A stretch of 64,000 bases of DNA from Haliclystus octoradiatus (GCA_916610825.1 OU744448.1:31693160-31757159), one strand, 5' to 3'. Counted from the first letter of the stretch, positions 25,990-39,700 are shown. The notes: generated by a model from the sequence alone, not told the origin. Numbers and translations: made by a program.

Positions 25990-26285
25990 TAATGACCACT
26001 AATCCGATGCCAAAGAATAGTGTCTTATATAATAGTTTCACTATAGCTATATAACATTAATTTCGTACAATCAGTGATATACAACAATCAGATAGAGAAA
26101 CAGTCCGTTATAACTACTAGGACAGTAACATTATTCGAGACATACAGCCTCCCTCCCAACCATCACACACCCATAAAGAATCAAGGGTTAGTACCCTTTC
26201 CCATGAGGGACGTTGAAGGCTAAAATTGTAGTAATGTTAGTGGAACGAACATTCCATTGATAGTTACTATTTAGGAAACAAACAC
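25990..26285 (+). repeat. right direct repeat of the A/C-rich unit
   Basis: Close match to 19418-19665, plus about 50 extra bases in the middle. It ends at GGAAACAAACAC, immediately followed by the start of the second helicase copy. Confidence 0.75.
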
Positions 26286-28620
26286 AAGAGTCAGCAATTA
26301 ACAGTTCAATCTTTAAACACTACTTTCTGATTCTTTTTCGTGTAGGGTCACAATGTTTGGCTTGGATTTCACGTGTTTTTAAATTTTACTATTCTGCCTC
26401 TCCAACAGCAGGTAATCAAATTGATAGTAACAAATTACCCAATCTTCTTATCTCAAAAACAAATATGCATTCCAGCACTGGCATTTTTCTTCAATATATA
26501 TCAACATTTACATTTCTGCAGGTACGAATTGTACAAGATCAGTCTCTGCAGACTATAAATAATATGCTCAGGTCTCACCTGAATTCTACAGAATGCCAAC
26601 AATTGATGATTATCATTTTAAATAAATGCACCTTTGTATCGACATGGGATGATGTCCCCCTGAGATTTTAAGAATAGTACCTACCAAAAAGTCAGACAGT
26701 GACATCACAGCACAGTTCATGATCAAAGCCAAACAAACTAACTTGGGGATGACGGTGAAAGCAATAAATGAGATTGAAATTTCACCATTCAACTGGCAAT
26801 ACAATTATCGTCAAGACATTTGTGTCATCCATTGACTATGACTGTCAAAAGCCAAATGAGTTATTTATTTATGTTGGGCAACAACCTGCGTTTAACCTAC
26901 AATAAAACATCAAGAGACAGCATCATATTCACACAAGGTACACATTCAATACAATCAAACTTTAACTTCATTGCAAAAGCTTAACGAATCGTATATCAAT
27001 TATAGCTAAATGCATTTATGAATCGAAACCCGCAATACCTTATCTATAAACGTTCGTCAATTTTTAAATTTTTAAGTCATGACGATCAACTGGTCTACTC
27101 TTTATTAGGCATTAGTAACTTTCTTATGTATGACTTTCGTACTTACATATGTATAATCTATTTATGTTTAAATAATTTTTGATTTTGTCAACTTACGACG
27201 CTCAATTTCTCCCCACATCAACAAGTAGCCATTTTCAACTTTCACAAATTGGAAAAATACGGCATTGTTGTCGATATGTTTCTTTACACGAATCATTGAT
27301 ATATGCATGTATCATCATGATCTACCAGGTGATGTTGTTGAAGTGGTGTCCTTTTCGTCTGTTGAAGAAACAGTGGCTGTAAAACATTTGAAAAATCCAT
27401 CGCCGCATTTCACACTGTCAAGGAGAAAATGCCATCCTATAGTGACGTTAACTGGAAAGTTACAAGCTCGCCGAAATCAACTGCCAGTGAGGTACTAAAC
27501 TATACCTTATCACATTTAAAATGAATATTTCGTAAAACATATTCGATACAAACTAACTTGTCTTTTATCAATACAGATACCACATTTGTGCTACGATTCA
27601 CAAAGTAATTGGAGACACCCTTCCTGCTGTAGCAACAAAACTTTCAGCTACAGACAAAGCCTATCAGTTATGGGAACGCGAGGAGCTGCTGGTGCTAGTT
27701 TCCAGGGTAAAAGAATTGAAAAACATCTACTTTGTTGGAAACAAGCAGGAAAATGTTGCTGCCATTTTGCAGGTCTGTCTCCATCTAACATTCCACAATC
27801 AACCTGTAAATACAATTATGAATTAGTCACATTGTTTTAAATGTAAGATCAATTTTCTTTTAGACATCGCAGATAGCATCACCCATTTTTACTGCGTCAT
27901 CAGAAATGATCTTCAAGTTGTCACTGAAGCACCATCGCCATGCCATCTTCTTCAGAGCCAACATTATGGTTCCCAGCTGTCCTGCACTATATGTGTTGCG
28001 CAGTTCCTTTTGTCCATTCATTAAGATGGGCAAGTTCGACAACAGCCATACGACATTAAAACTGTAAAATGTATGAAATGCATATACGCTGTTTATGTTG
28101 TCTGTGCTGTTTCTGTGTTTATATGCAATATGCAGTGTATGAAATTCAAATGAAGTCTTCATTTATATTCATAATAGGTATGGCCAACAACATCCATATG
28201 CAATTGAGAGATGAAAACACCAACCTCTTATTATCAAATCAACTCTTCCGTCCTTGGCGTACTTACGCTGTCGTTACAAACTGGAATACAAACAACATTT
28301 CTCCCTTACAAATGCCAAAGCTTTATTAGCAAATTTAAGGGCACATTAAAATTTAAAATGTCCGCAGACAACATAATTCGTTTGGTCAACACCACGATTG
28401 CATCAAATCAGCTTCGTCTTCAAATTCTCAATGCGGTATGCGCCACACATCTCTGGTATATATAAAAACCTCTATATTCACAATTTTCAACCAATTTTTC
28501 TAATCATATCTTACATGTTTTACTTTCAGGCACGAACGTCAACAACTTTACCAACCATTTTGAATAACTATAGTATCAGAAAATCAACTGAAATATATTA
28601 AATAAAAATCAACTTTATAA
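26286..28620 (+). pseudogene. PIF1-type helicase with GIY-YIG-like tail, copy 2 (3' part)
   Basis: Near-duplicate of 604-4480 without the hAT insertion. It has the same exon-like blocks: RIVQDQSLQTI from 26522, the ATIHKVIGD and LVLVSRVKEL region at about 27577-27772, the GMTNNIHMQL and RPWRTYAVV region at about 28180-28300, and AATAAA near 28600. The Walker A/B part is absent because the copy starts at the edge of the A/C-rich unit. It looks broken. Confidence 0.65.
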
Positions 28621-28940
28621 TATGTGAAAAATAAACAATAATGCGCTATCACACATATGCATATGTACATATAAGCAAATTGACAACAGCTTTATAACCA
28701 ACACAGCAAACAAACTAAACGTATTGCAAATCAAAATAGCTTAAAAAGATTGTTCTCAAAATTGTAAATATGTAAATAAATAACATGTTGAGATTATCAT
28801 AACGAGCAACTACTCAATTATACCACTGAAGCATACAACTGAAACATTTTTCAATTTTTATTATCTCCATAATTGAATTAAATTTTGGCCATAATGCAAT
28901 TGTTATGACCACAGCGTATAATAAAACGTTGATGAAATTA

Positions 28941-29659
28941 CATTCTAAAATATCACGAAGGTTTTCTGCGATCTGATTGGTCGAAAGAGCGTGCATGAAA
29001 TCCTAGGGTAAAACATGGCTCCGAAAACCGGCAAAAACCGCAAGCTTCAAAAAGTTTGATCTGTGATAAAATACAGAATTTATAACTTTTTGATAACAAT
29101 CCAATAAATATCTCAATAATGACTACGATTTACAAAACGACATTTAGCTCAAGATGTTTATATTTATTGAAAAGCGTGGTAAATGAGTTATTGGTCGTGA
29201 CATGGAAAATAAAAACACAGAATGAAAGACAGTTATAGGCTAGAGCAAGATACAGCAAGATAGATTTTGTCGAATAAAGAAAGACATATACAAGAACGTC
29301 TGTAATATAAGTGGTACAATAGTTCTTTAGAAAATTAATGCAGTAGTTCTTATTTAAATTTTAGGTTTAACTTGAAACAGCGTAGCCTATAATTGTATTT
29401 CATTCTGTGTTTTAATTTTGCATGTTACACGACCAATAACTCATTTACCACGCTTTTCAATAAATGAAAACATCTTGAGCTAAATGAGATAATTATTGGA
29501 TTACTATCAAAAAGTTATAAATTCTTTATTTTATCACAGATCAAACTTTTTGAAGCTTGCGGTATTTCCCGGTTTTCGGAGCCATGTTTTACCCTAGGAT
29601 TTCATGCACGCTTTTTCGACCAATCAGATCGCAGAAAACCTTCGTGATATTTTAGAATG
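28941..29659. repeat. large inverted repeat at the end of helicase copy 2
   Basis: 28941-29241 (starting CATTCTAAAATATCACGAAG) is repeated in reverse at about 29375-29659. The joint at 29242-29375 is the reverse of the sequence that lies farther downstream in copy 1 (about 5120-5255). So copy 2 runs forward to GGCTA, then turns and reads back, giving about 290-bp arms. Confidence 0.85.
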
Positions 29660-31730
29660 CGAATTGAATAATGATGATAAATACCATTACTATCATTTAC
29701 GACCGTGAAACATTTACATCACTAGTTCATTAACTGTGAAACATTCTGAAATTTTTATCAAAACCTAATCGAGCCACAGAGAGAAAAATAAGATGGAATT
29801 GCAAAACTGATCTATAATAAATAATATTTTAATTTATTTTGCTGTAAAAAGTAATATATTTCATGTGCCAAGACACCACTGCAGATGTTTATTTCATTAT
29901 AATAGAAGTACGAAATGTTTTACCGTTAAAAAGCCGTTGATTAGTGGTCTGATTTGAGATCTGATTTCTGATTTAAGATTGGAGCCTAACCCGACCCAAC
30001 TTGACTCAGCTTATGACGTCATGCTTCGGCAAGCTTTAGGAATACATTGGCCCAACTTACCCTCTACTGCTAAACTTAGAAAACTTTCCCCTTCTGCCTC
30101 AGCCAATTCTCACCAACTTCAGATGTCTTTTTAGGTCACATCGGAAGATCAAAGACGTATGCCCCTCAACCGCTGCATGACATCCTTAACTGGCAACCGA
30201 AGGGGGTGTTTCGACGGGGCTATGGGAAAGTAGAAGTTTTTCACGATGTTTTGTATCGGGAATTGTGATATTTACAAAATTCTTTATCATATTTACCTGA
30301 CCGCGATTTGTGGCGTTCTTTGAGTAGCAAATATGTAAGGCGTAAGAGGGACGGAACATTCCTATAATGTTACTGTCTATACTTGTGTAACCGACGATTT
30401 CATTCATTATTATTTTATACTTATAAACCTTAGTAAAACGTCAATAATTCAATTCAATATGCATTTCCATAAATATAGTTCCACTGTCTCTATAAGAATT
30501 ACGTAGATATAGGGATGATTCATAAAAATTTGTAAAGCTACCATGTTAAACCTCTTGTAATCATTTATAGAAACTGTCTTGTGATCGTAATGTTATTTTG
30601 ATATAACTGCTGTAAATCATAAACTGTGTTCAATTTCAGTCTTGAAGAAGCTTCGTCGAAGTAAGGATCAATATCACCAGAACTTGTGTGTTGTTGTATA
30701 TCACACAGTATCGAGTAACAACACCGAAGGTAAAGATTGCTTACATTGGTCATAGTATTGTATAAAAGTATCATTATTTAGCTTGAAATTTGTACTTTTT
30801 GTTTATTATCTTTTATCCTTGAACTAGAAAAACCACAAAAAATAACCTTGTGCTTTGTTCATGGTGTCCATAGATCTCGATACGAAATTTAGGACCACTT
30901 GTTGATGCAGTCTGAACAACTTTTACTATTTGATATTGTGAAAATGAAGCTTCGTTTTTCTTCTTCAAAAACATTTCACATTTTTAAATTTGTAAACAGT
31001 GTACAAAATTTGGAATTTAGTATTCCAATCTGTACCCTACCCAATTGAGTTTTTGTACATGATGAAAATACTTCAAGAGCATATAAGGTTGGTTCTACAA
31101 ATATCGATTCAACAAGTCGGGTAAAAATATGTTTTGGAATGCATGTATTTACGTATGTATGTATGTTTATTAGTCAACAATGGTGGCAGGCAAATACAGG
31201 TAAGCTTGTCCTCTCTGCTTACGTAAAGCTATTAAGGAGAAAAAAAGTTACAATTAAAATGAGGTGACATAAAATGGTGTACAACAGTTCTATCGGAAAT
31301 AGATTTACAAAGAACATTCAATGTTTTAATTAAATGTATATTGAGCTTGATTCTACAGCTTGACATGATGAATTATTCCATCAAGGGATTACCCTATTTA
31401 TAAATTAATATTTAGAAAGATTTATATTTGAATAATGGCGACGTTTCAATATCAACAAGTCCATGCAAAATTTTATACACGAGTATGAGATCATTTTCCA
31501 TCCTAAGAAGTTTTATACTTTTGAACCTTTTTGATTTAATAGTCTCTCCTCATATGATATATCAAAATCCCAGTTTTCATATTTGAATTTAGAACAGATC
31601 AAGGATTTATTCTTGCAATTTGATTGGTTAACTCCAATAACGCCATTTCACCATAGCCGAGTTTGACGCCGTGTATTTCAAGAAATTTAGGAAAATACCA
31701 AACAAATTTTAACTTCAATGTAAACTCATT
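29660..31730. other. non-coding spacer
   Basis: Two short minus-strand frames (30186-30407, 30565-30774) have fairly protein-like composition but no recognised domain or clear splice sites. A (GTAT)n patch lies at about 31152-31170. Nothing else is supported. Confidence 0.4.
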
Positions 31731-31732
31731 CA

Positions 31733-31806
31733 GGAGAAAACTCGAAGGCAAAAAATACTCGCCGAGGCAGCTCGTAATTTTTTGATGCCTACTCGTTTTC
31801 TCCTTA
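31733..31806. mobile_element. short fold-back element
   Basis: AGGAGAAAACTCGAAGGC is inverted as GCCTACTCGTTTTCTCCT, with AAAAAATACTCG against CTCGTAATTTTTT closer in. The CTCG-rich centre is like that of the 5361-5550 hairpin, so the two may be distant relatives. Confidence 0.65.
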
Positions 31807-31879
31807 CGTGCCTCTCGTGGTGCTATCTTCTCATAGTATGAAAGTATTAACGGAAAGTATGAACTATTTGTTTATTATA

Positions 31880-33300
31880 TTTAGTAAACTTGCCGTGAAC
31901 ACGCTCGAATATCCTTCTGTAAATAAGGGCTCCATACAACGGTGGAAGATTCCATGATAGTTCTAACATCGATCATATATGCTTTCAGCATGCTATCAGG
32001 GTCGTTTGTATGAAATATTTTTTTAATCAGATAATTCATCGATAACGCCTGCCTTGCTATTTTAGCACAATTCGTAGACGACTTCCGGTTTGATGATAGT
32101 GATAGACCAAGATCTTGTATGTCAGATGTTTGAGAGAGAGGTTTATCAGACAAGCTGTATTGAACTGCATCAATTTTGTCGTTACCAAAAAAGAACACTT
32201 GACATTTGTGTGCTGATACCTTCATTTCCCAATTTGTACATCACCTATCAAAATTATCTAAAGAGTAAAAATTTTGTTCTGCCCACTGTCACTTCTGGCA
32301 AAAGAAAATTTTGCGTCATCCTCAAAATATTTGATGTCGCAGCTTGGTTGAACACAACTTGTTTAATCATTGTCATAAATAATGAATAACAGTGGTCCCA
32401 GAACGGATTCTTGAGGTACACCACTGGTTACAAGTAATTCAGGCGATAATATTGAACAAACGGATATAGCTTGTATACCATTTAACAGGAATGATTCAAT
32501 CAATACCAATAGTTCACTCAAAACCTTGAATGTATATAGCTTAGATAAGTGTTTTTCGTCCGAAACAGAGTCAAAGTCTTTTGGAAATCAATGTATATAG
32601 TATCTACTATCTTCATTTCATTAAAGACTGATAACCACTTGCTAATAAAGAATATTAACTGAGTACAAGTGGATCTTTTAGATAAAAATCCAAGTTGATC
32701 TTTTGATAAGTATAATACCAGTAGATGTTCTATAATGTCTCTAGAAATTATTGTTTCCATCACTTTTCAAGGCAATGGAAGTGAGTGATATGGGAAGATA
32801 ATTTTTCTTGCCTTGCCTTTTTTAATATAGGGGCTAGTATGGCTGTTTTCCAGATCTAAGGTATTTTGCCATATTTCAGAGTCTCAAACTTCCAAAGTTC
32901 ATTACGTATTCTGAGCGGAAAAGGAATTTCTTCAGCAATTGATTTTATAAAAATGAAAGGGTAGCCATCAGGCGATCGCGAAGTTTTACAAGGCAACTTC
33001 TGTAAAATGTTAACTACTTTAACATACGAGAATTCGACAAAGTTCAAAGAATTCTCGTCCTACACTAATGGTTGGAATAAAATAAAAAGGATTATTCAAT
33101 AAAGGTGGTTTTGATCTTTCAGTAATGAAGGTATCGTCATCGGCCAATAGAGCAGATATATATGGTGTAGAAATTAATTTTCTATTAGCAAATGAATGGA
33201 ACTTTTCCGGAGAAGCATCTTCAATCAGATCTTTTTCCTTGTCGAAATAAAATGTTTGATTTTTACTGAACGAAATGACTTTACCACCAGGCAAAATGAT
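31880..33300 (-). mobile_element. LINE reverse transcriptase fragment (Jockey/CR1-like)
   Basis: Minus-strand pieces in order match a non-LTR reverse transcriptase: KTSRSPDGYPFIFIKS (about 33,000-32,900), DQLGFLSKRSTCTQLIFF and IYIDFQKTL (about 32,700-32,570), GVPQESVLGPLLFIIYDND (about 32,425-32,370) and the thumb-side SDIQDLGLSLSS (about 32,130). Reading frames shift and the catalytic FADD-type block is not seen, so it is dead. No 3' tail is recognisable. The family is assigned from the motif order only. Confidence 0.8.
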
Positions 33301-35398
33301 TTCGTACTACCACGCAGAGTAATCAATCACTTATGAAAGCTTCCGAGTTCCACACACATCAATCAAATTTTTGTTCTTATGTTCGCTCTCCCCTTGGGCT
33401 CAATTTTTAATGCCGATTTCCTGGACTGAAAATTAGGCAGCAGCACTCTCCTACGCCCCCCAAGCACAACCTTTTGTCCACATGTTAACAGACTCCATGA
33501 TTCTAATAATTTTCCGATTTATAGAGATTTTGAGCAGATTAGTTATGTAAAGACATTGATTGTAAACGTCTAAGCTAATGGTAAAAATCAAATTGTTATA
33601 AAAAACGAAATATTTTTACCTTATGAATGAAAGCCAAAATAAAATTTAGCACCAAATCGAAATTACATTGAACTTGATTTAATTTGAAAACGCCATTTTT
33701 GAGTGCGCCAGTAGTTGATTAGAATGTAACGTGACCGCTACTAGCATGCTTGTATAGGCTAACGGAATAAAATCAATTGATGATGTTAGTGGTCACTAAG
33801 ATCTGTGAAAGTGTGCTACGGGCAAATGATTGCTGCTGTTCGAATTAAGTGATAACACTTGACGCTAATAAATACTGTCCTAGTTCGACTTCTGGAACGA
33901 AATGTAAAATTTGGCAAGTTCTTGGAAGCTTAAGAGCGGTTGAAAAAAGAAAAAATTTGTTAGAATGATAATGAATACCTTAGCATCGCTACTTTCTTTC
34001 CAATCGATTCTAAATTCGACACATTTTCTTCTTATTTGACTTTTTATAGAAACTGCAAAATATTCTCTTTCAAAATCACTAGCACATAGCATTTAGCGTA
34101 AACCTCACAAATAGTTATTAGATTAAAATTAATTTATGGAAATTAATGGTATAATTGTTGAAAATGTATGTATCTACCTTATTGTGTAACTGTTGAATTA
34201 TTGTAATTGCAATTTGTTTCTTAGAAAAATGGGATTCAAAAATGACAGAATTGTGTAATTAACGTTTTCATATGCTCTTCTGATTCTCGTGGAAGATCAA
34301 ATAAAAAGTAAAAAATAATCAAAACATGAGACAATTTCTTACACATGATTTCTAGAAAATACGTATCGCCAGTTTTCTATAAAGTTTTGAATATCTTGTT
34401 AATTCAGAGAGTTTCACAATAAATCTCTGTGAACAAAAACTTGTGCTTCATTAATGAAATAGGCTTGATGAAAGCTTACGAGCACCTGCTTTTCCATCAA
34501 AACTATTTTTATCATGCTTAAACGCAACAGTTGAAAATCGTCAGTATGAGGAAAATAAAATGATGATTACATTAAATTTTTTGCGAAATAATTGTGAAGG
34601 CTAACATATACATTTAAATTCTAACAGTTTATTATAGTTAAACTATAATCATCGCCCTATCAATGCAATAATATTTTAGGAAGACTTTTAGCCTTCCCTC
34701 AAACTTATTATTATCATGTTGAATCCCAACAGTTGAAAATCGTCAGGATGAGGAAATAAAATTTATAATTAGAATTTTACAAAGTGATTTTTAATTAATA
34801 AAATGATATCGCGCAGTGCATCAGTGAAAGTTACTAAGTACAATTAATGGCGTTCCCACATGGATAAATTAAGCTATAAACAATGTACACGTTTGAAGTT
34901 TACATATTTGGATGTTAGAATACCATGCGTATTATATTCTGTTAAAGTTATTTTAACATATGTTTCTGTTGCGTATTATTTTCTCGTATTTCTGTTTTTC
35001 TTTAAATGAAATTTAAATATCCTAAATGAGGAATATATTTGCAGCTATAATCGAAGCATGTATACAATTTAAAATCAATATTTCAAACATCAAATTTTAC
35101 GCATTTATAATTCATCATCTATCAATAATATCATGCTATTATAAGCTTTAAATGACTAACTGTAACATGTCTGTTTTCTCAGAAAAACAAAAATGAAAAA
35201 ACTAAACTTCTTCACACACAATGGCTATCTTGTGATATTTATTGGTTGTTTTAGCTATATTAGATTGTGAAAAAATATTTGCCTCTAAAACAATATAGTA
35301 TATCAGCACAGGGAACTTATGTGCATTTTTGACTATTTTGATTATTTTTTGACTTTTAGCTTTGAACTGTTTTAACTATGCATTAGCGTTGTTTTTAA
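33301..35398. other. AT-rich spacer with short dispersed repeats
   Basis: AACAGTTGAAAATCGTCAG(T/G)ATGAGG occurs at about 34527 and again near 34728. GTTTATTATAGT(T/G)AAACT with AATCATCGCCC occurs at about 34627 and again at about 36632. These are degraded repeats. No supported gene. Confidence 0.55.
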
Positions 35399-35996
35399 CT
35401 AGCCTGCTTGCAGACTCACTGTCAAAATGTAAACGTGTTAAAACAGTAGAGTCTGTTAACTCGAAGACAGAAACGTTTTATTTCTGATTCATCATAAGGT
35501 GTGGGAAACGGCTGCCTTTATATCGCTATAATGCTCGGCAATGAAAGTAAATCCCAGAACAAGACCAATGGAAACAACAATTTATTACTAATTTAATTGA
35601 AAAATCATCTACAGCAAGTATTTCACAATTATTTCCGAAAATACCTAATTTTTCTAAAAACATGAATTCAGATATTAACATTAATAATGAGCAAATCGTC
35701 TAACACGTTAATTTATGCTGCACTATAGAATTATTAATTGCAAAACCATCAACGCTATAATTTTCTAGGTAAGTTCGTGATAGGTTTATATTGTCGAATT
35801 CAGCAAATATAGAATAAATTTGTAATCTTAATATACAGGGAATCATGGCGTCAAATCACAGCCCTTGTAAGACAATAGTTTTCACTCCACTCTACGCCCC
35901 ATGCTAAATCAGAAAAAAATAGCTTTGATCTTCATGTTAAAAGACTGTACTGTTCTAACAAGTTCATACTTGACAGTGAGTCTGCGCGCAGGCTAG
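35399..35996. mobile_element. MITE with long inverted ends, about 598 bp
   Basis: CTAGCCTGCTTGCAGACTCA at the left and its inverse (GAGTCTGCGCGCAGGCTAG) at the right begin imperfect inverted repeats that continue for about 110 bp. No transposase frame. Relatives are truncated at 8747-8907 and shortened at 12731-12834. The target duplication is not clear. Confidence 0.75.
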
Positions 35997-36793
35997 TTTT
36001 CAGCTCAGCGGGCAAATAATGTTCACACTGCGCATCATAACTGACGGACCCAGTCCAGCCCGTGTCTAATTTTACAAACGTATTATTCTGATTCTCAATC
36101 ATGATGAAATAAAAAATTAGAGTGTTTGCAAAATTATTAAAAGCATGTGATATATTTCCAAAATTAGATTAGGACAAATTTACAATGATGATTTGATAGC
36201 TATACTGCTGTGCATCGGAAAACTGCGGTTGAATTGGGAAACTTCACTGTTTTGCTTAAAAATATTTCAAGTCAGAACGGCTAGAGTTCAGTTGAGGAAT
36301 ATAGTATGCATGAGTATTAATGATAACATTTTTCCTCTACCATTCTAGCACCAGTAGATTTAATTTTTTGAGAAATAAATTGTGTAGGTTAATGATTTAA
36401 TGAAGAAATAGTGGTGTAAAATCAGAAAAATGCAATGGCATTTCTACTGTTATCCCTTTCATTTAACATTGAACAATAGTCCAATAGTTTATAACAATAT
36501 TTATTATATTTATTCGCTTTATTTATATTGCGTTATTCCAAAACTTTGCTCAATAGTGCTTTGAACTTTCAATAAGCTTTACCTAAAATCAATAACAGAT
36601 GTTATATATATAGATTAAAGTCTAATAGTTTATTATAGTGAAACTCTAATCATCGCCCAATCAAGGCAATAACAGTTTAGGAAGACTAGGTTCTAAAACT
36701 CATACAATATTAATGATTTAAGCGAATTGTTATTTATTTCTTACAACGACTATTTTTACCTATGCGGTCTGACCTTTGTGGTTAACATCTATC

Positions 36794-39700
36794 ATGAGGA
36801 GTATCTCAGAGAAGCGTTTTACCATTCTGTGGCTATTCATCAGTGCAATCGTGGTCAACTATACTTCTGCTACATTATCTAACTCAACAGTGGAACAAAA
36901 ATGTCAGTTGAATGTTAGAAATAATTCAATTACAAAACGAATTTTCGAAGGACACAAAATTGAAGGTATTCAAGCTATTATACAAGTGTTTAGTCGTTCC
37001 ATTTTTGTTTGCGATGCACAATGTAAGAACGTACTTTCTTGCTATGGTTATACTTTTGCTGATGGAAATATAACATGTTGGATTTACAATGCTACGAATT
37101 TAAAAAATCATATGATTGAGATGCAAGGAGTAGTAACAGTGCTGAAACTACCGGTAAGATTAATGTTACAATGTGTTACAATATGTATACCATATCGTGA
37201 ATACATTCAGAGCGTTAGACATGTAAATTTTATTGAACGATTTTAAAAATTCATCATTAAAAATTTGAGGTCTTAAGCTCTACTTACACCTGCTTGTCCT
37301 GCAGATTTATAATCCATTTATTATGTCAAAATTCGTCATGCTGATGTTAACAAATAAATACTTCAATTTGAATAAATGAACTAAATTTGCACTTTACTGA
37401 AACTCTAATGAAAAATAAACTAATTATTAATACCAGCTCTTATGTTGTTTAAAGAATTATCATTTGATTTATCGAAGGCAATATAAATTAGTTGAATGTG
37501 TTGTGTACAAAGAAATATGTAGTACTTTAGTACGGTCTTTTTTCGATTCTAGCCTAGAGCAGCAACTTATTGCGTTGAAATTATTATTGTTACAGTGCAA
37601 AGTTTTTTATTCATTATTCAAGTTCAACATCAATTAAAGTTGAAGAATTTATCTGAAATCATTGTAAATAAAATAAGGTAACATTCAACCACACATAGCT
37701 CTCAATTTCATCATATTACTTATGACCTCGGTCTCGGAGCGTTTGAGTGACTTTCCGCGGAAGAAGCAGTTTGAAAAATCGGCTTTATTCCTTTATCTGA
37801 ACATTATTAGACCTACATAATTCCTTGGAAGTAATTTGTAACAAATTACAACGATAATGAAAACTTAACCTGATATTTTGTAATTTACATTGAATGGGAA
37901 AAATTCGCCGTTCATGAGATTGGTAGTCAGCGATTAGTATCACATTTGATGACTTTTTAAACCAAAATATCACTGTTTCGTTAGAGCATCAGGCTACAAA
38001 ATAGTTTGTGTCTTCTCTCCTTGTCAACCCTAGCAACAAATCAAATATCCATAGTACTTTATATCCATACTTGGTCTTTTCTCTATTGAATCATGAACAC
38101 TGAACTATATAGTATTGTATAGCATTTTTTCAAAGGATTGCTGTAAATTTCATACAATAATGTAGATTTATATTTCTCAATTTGTAACAGGAAGTATTGA
38201 TAGAATTTAATAAAGCAATTTTTCAATCTTAGTGACTGGCACGGGAGGCTGCATTGCAAACATGCTTGAATACTAATGCTTGAGCTGTCTGTGCAATGTA
38301 ACTTTATTTTATATTTCTTTTCTGAAATGTTTGCATTTAATATGTATTAGTAATAACAAATTTTCAAATATTTTCATCTTCTTAGATTTATTGCAATGAA
38401 ACTGCAGCAGGTGAGATTTTTCCTTCATATTTTATGGTAGATAATAATTGAAATTGGCTTGCTTTTTTTTCAAAAATAGTATAAATATAAGGTGTAATCA
38501 CACATGTTATTATCAGTATGTTTACTATATAAGTATTAGAGTTATGGTGCAGTTAACGTTCTTTTCAATTCAGTAATAAATATTGTAATGAATTAGGGAG
38601 CTTGTTTAAAGAGGATTTCCGTGAAAGATTCTCTAAAATCTACAGTTGTTTTTCACTATTCTTCACTTTTAATATTACGTTTTATTGTATTAACTAAAGG
38701 TGTTTGGTCACCTTGGTCCATGATTGAATCTGACAAATCATCGATTGGTTGGTATAGTTCATTTGGCAATCGAACCTGTGTAGAGTCTGAAGTTGGATGC
38801 AAAGATGCTTTTTGTGACGGTGTGACAGATTATACAATCTTGTGTCAAAACTACAATTGTGAAGGTAACTTATTTTCCATTTACGATAGATAATTTGGAT
38901 GTGATTTCAATGCATAAAAGTCATGTGTTGATGCTTTGATTCATTATGTGACTTTTGTTGGAAAAAGAGCATTTCCTTTTCAACTTTGAGGCTGCAAGAC
39001 GCAATGGATAAATTTGATGCCTTCAAAATTGTTTACTTTGTTTTTCCTGTTATTTTGGTGAGGAGGCTATAATTGACTAACGAATAATGAAATAAATTAT
39101 AGAAAATATTCAATTATAGAAATGTCTTAATGCATAAACATTCTATCACAATGCTTACAATGTTGATTTCAATACAACTAAATTATATTTGATGAGTAAC
39201 TTCTTCTTAAAGCATTTGATAACAAAAATCAAAGACAACAGTATATTTGAAGGTGTTTTATTGATAAAACTCAACGTTTCGGCCATCGTCTGTGATTATT
39301 TTCAAGAGTGAAAGAAATTTTTATTATATAAAGTTAACTTTTATACTGTAAATAATTAATTTATTTCTAATTTATGACTACCTAGATTACCTAATTGTAA
39401 AATAAAACTCTGTGGATTGTTTCCATCTTTTTGCCTTCGTGGATTGAACCTTGTTGAATGTTGGTATCACACCGAACTTCAAACAAAGACGATTAAATTC
39501 AATTACAGCTTGGCAGTTAATGAATTAAATGCTGCGTTTCTCCAATCTCTGGAATAATTGCAGATGATTGTTGCTTTTATGCTTTTTCAATTAGGTAATC
39601 TAGGTAGTCATAAATTAGAAATAAATTAATTATTTACAGTATAAAAGTTAACTTTATATAATAAAAGTTTCTTCCACTCTTGAAAATGGTCACAGATGAT

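Larger units (their letters stand above)
19418..26285 (+). mobile_element. A/C-rich retroelement-like fossil with flanking direct repeats
   Basis: The plus strand from about 19.7 to 26.0 kb is rich in A and C and very poor in G, unlike both flanks. Coding-like blocks on this strand are rich in Pro, Thr, Lys and His. The unit is bounded by direct repeats (19418-19665 and 25990-26285), has monomer-like repeats at the 5' side, and carries a hammerhead ribozyme near the 3' side. Strong strand skew, terminal direct repeats and a type I hammerhead together suggest a Penelope-like or similar retroelement. No reverse transcriptase core is visible. It is broken and looks old. Confidence 0.5.

Noticed and set aside
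30565-30774. Protein-like minus-strand frame (SSGDIDPYFDEASSRL)
   Set aside because: Composition looks coding, but there is no recognised domain, no clear splice sites and no neighbouring exon; kept only as a note.
32090-32389. 99-residue plus-strand frame
   Set aside because: Antisense shadow of the LINE reverse transcriptase fragment.
36776-36793. Upstream extension of gene 1 from a TTG codon
   Set aside because: The ATG at 36794 gives a normal signal peptide; the extension starts with a non-ATG codon.
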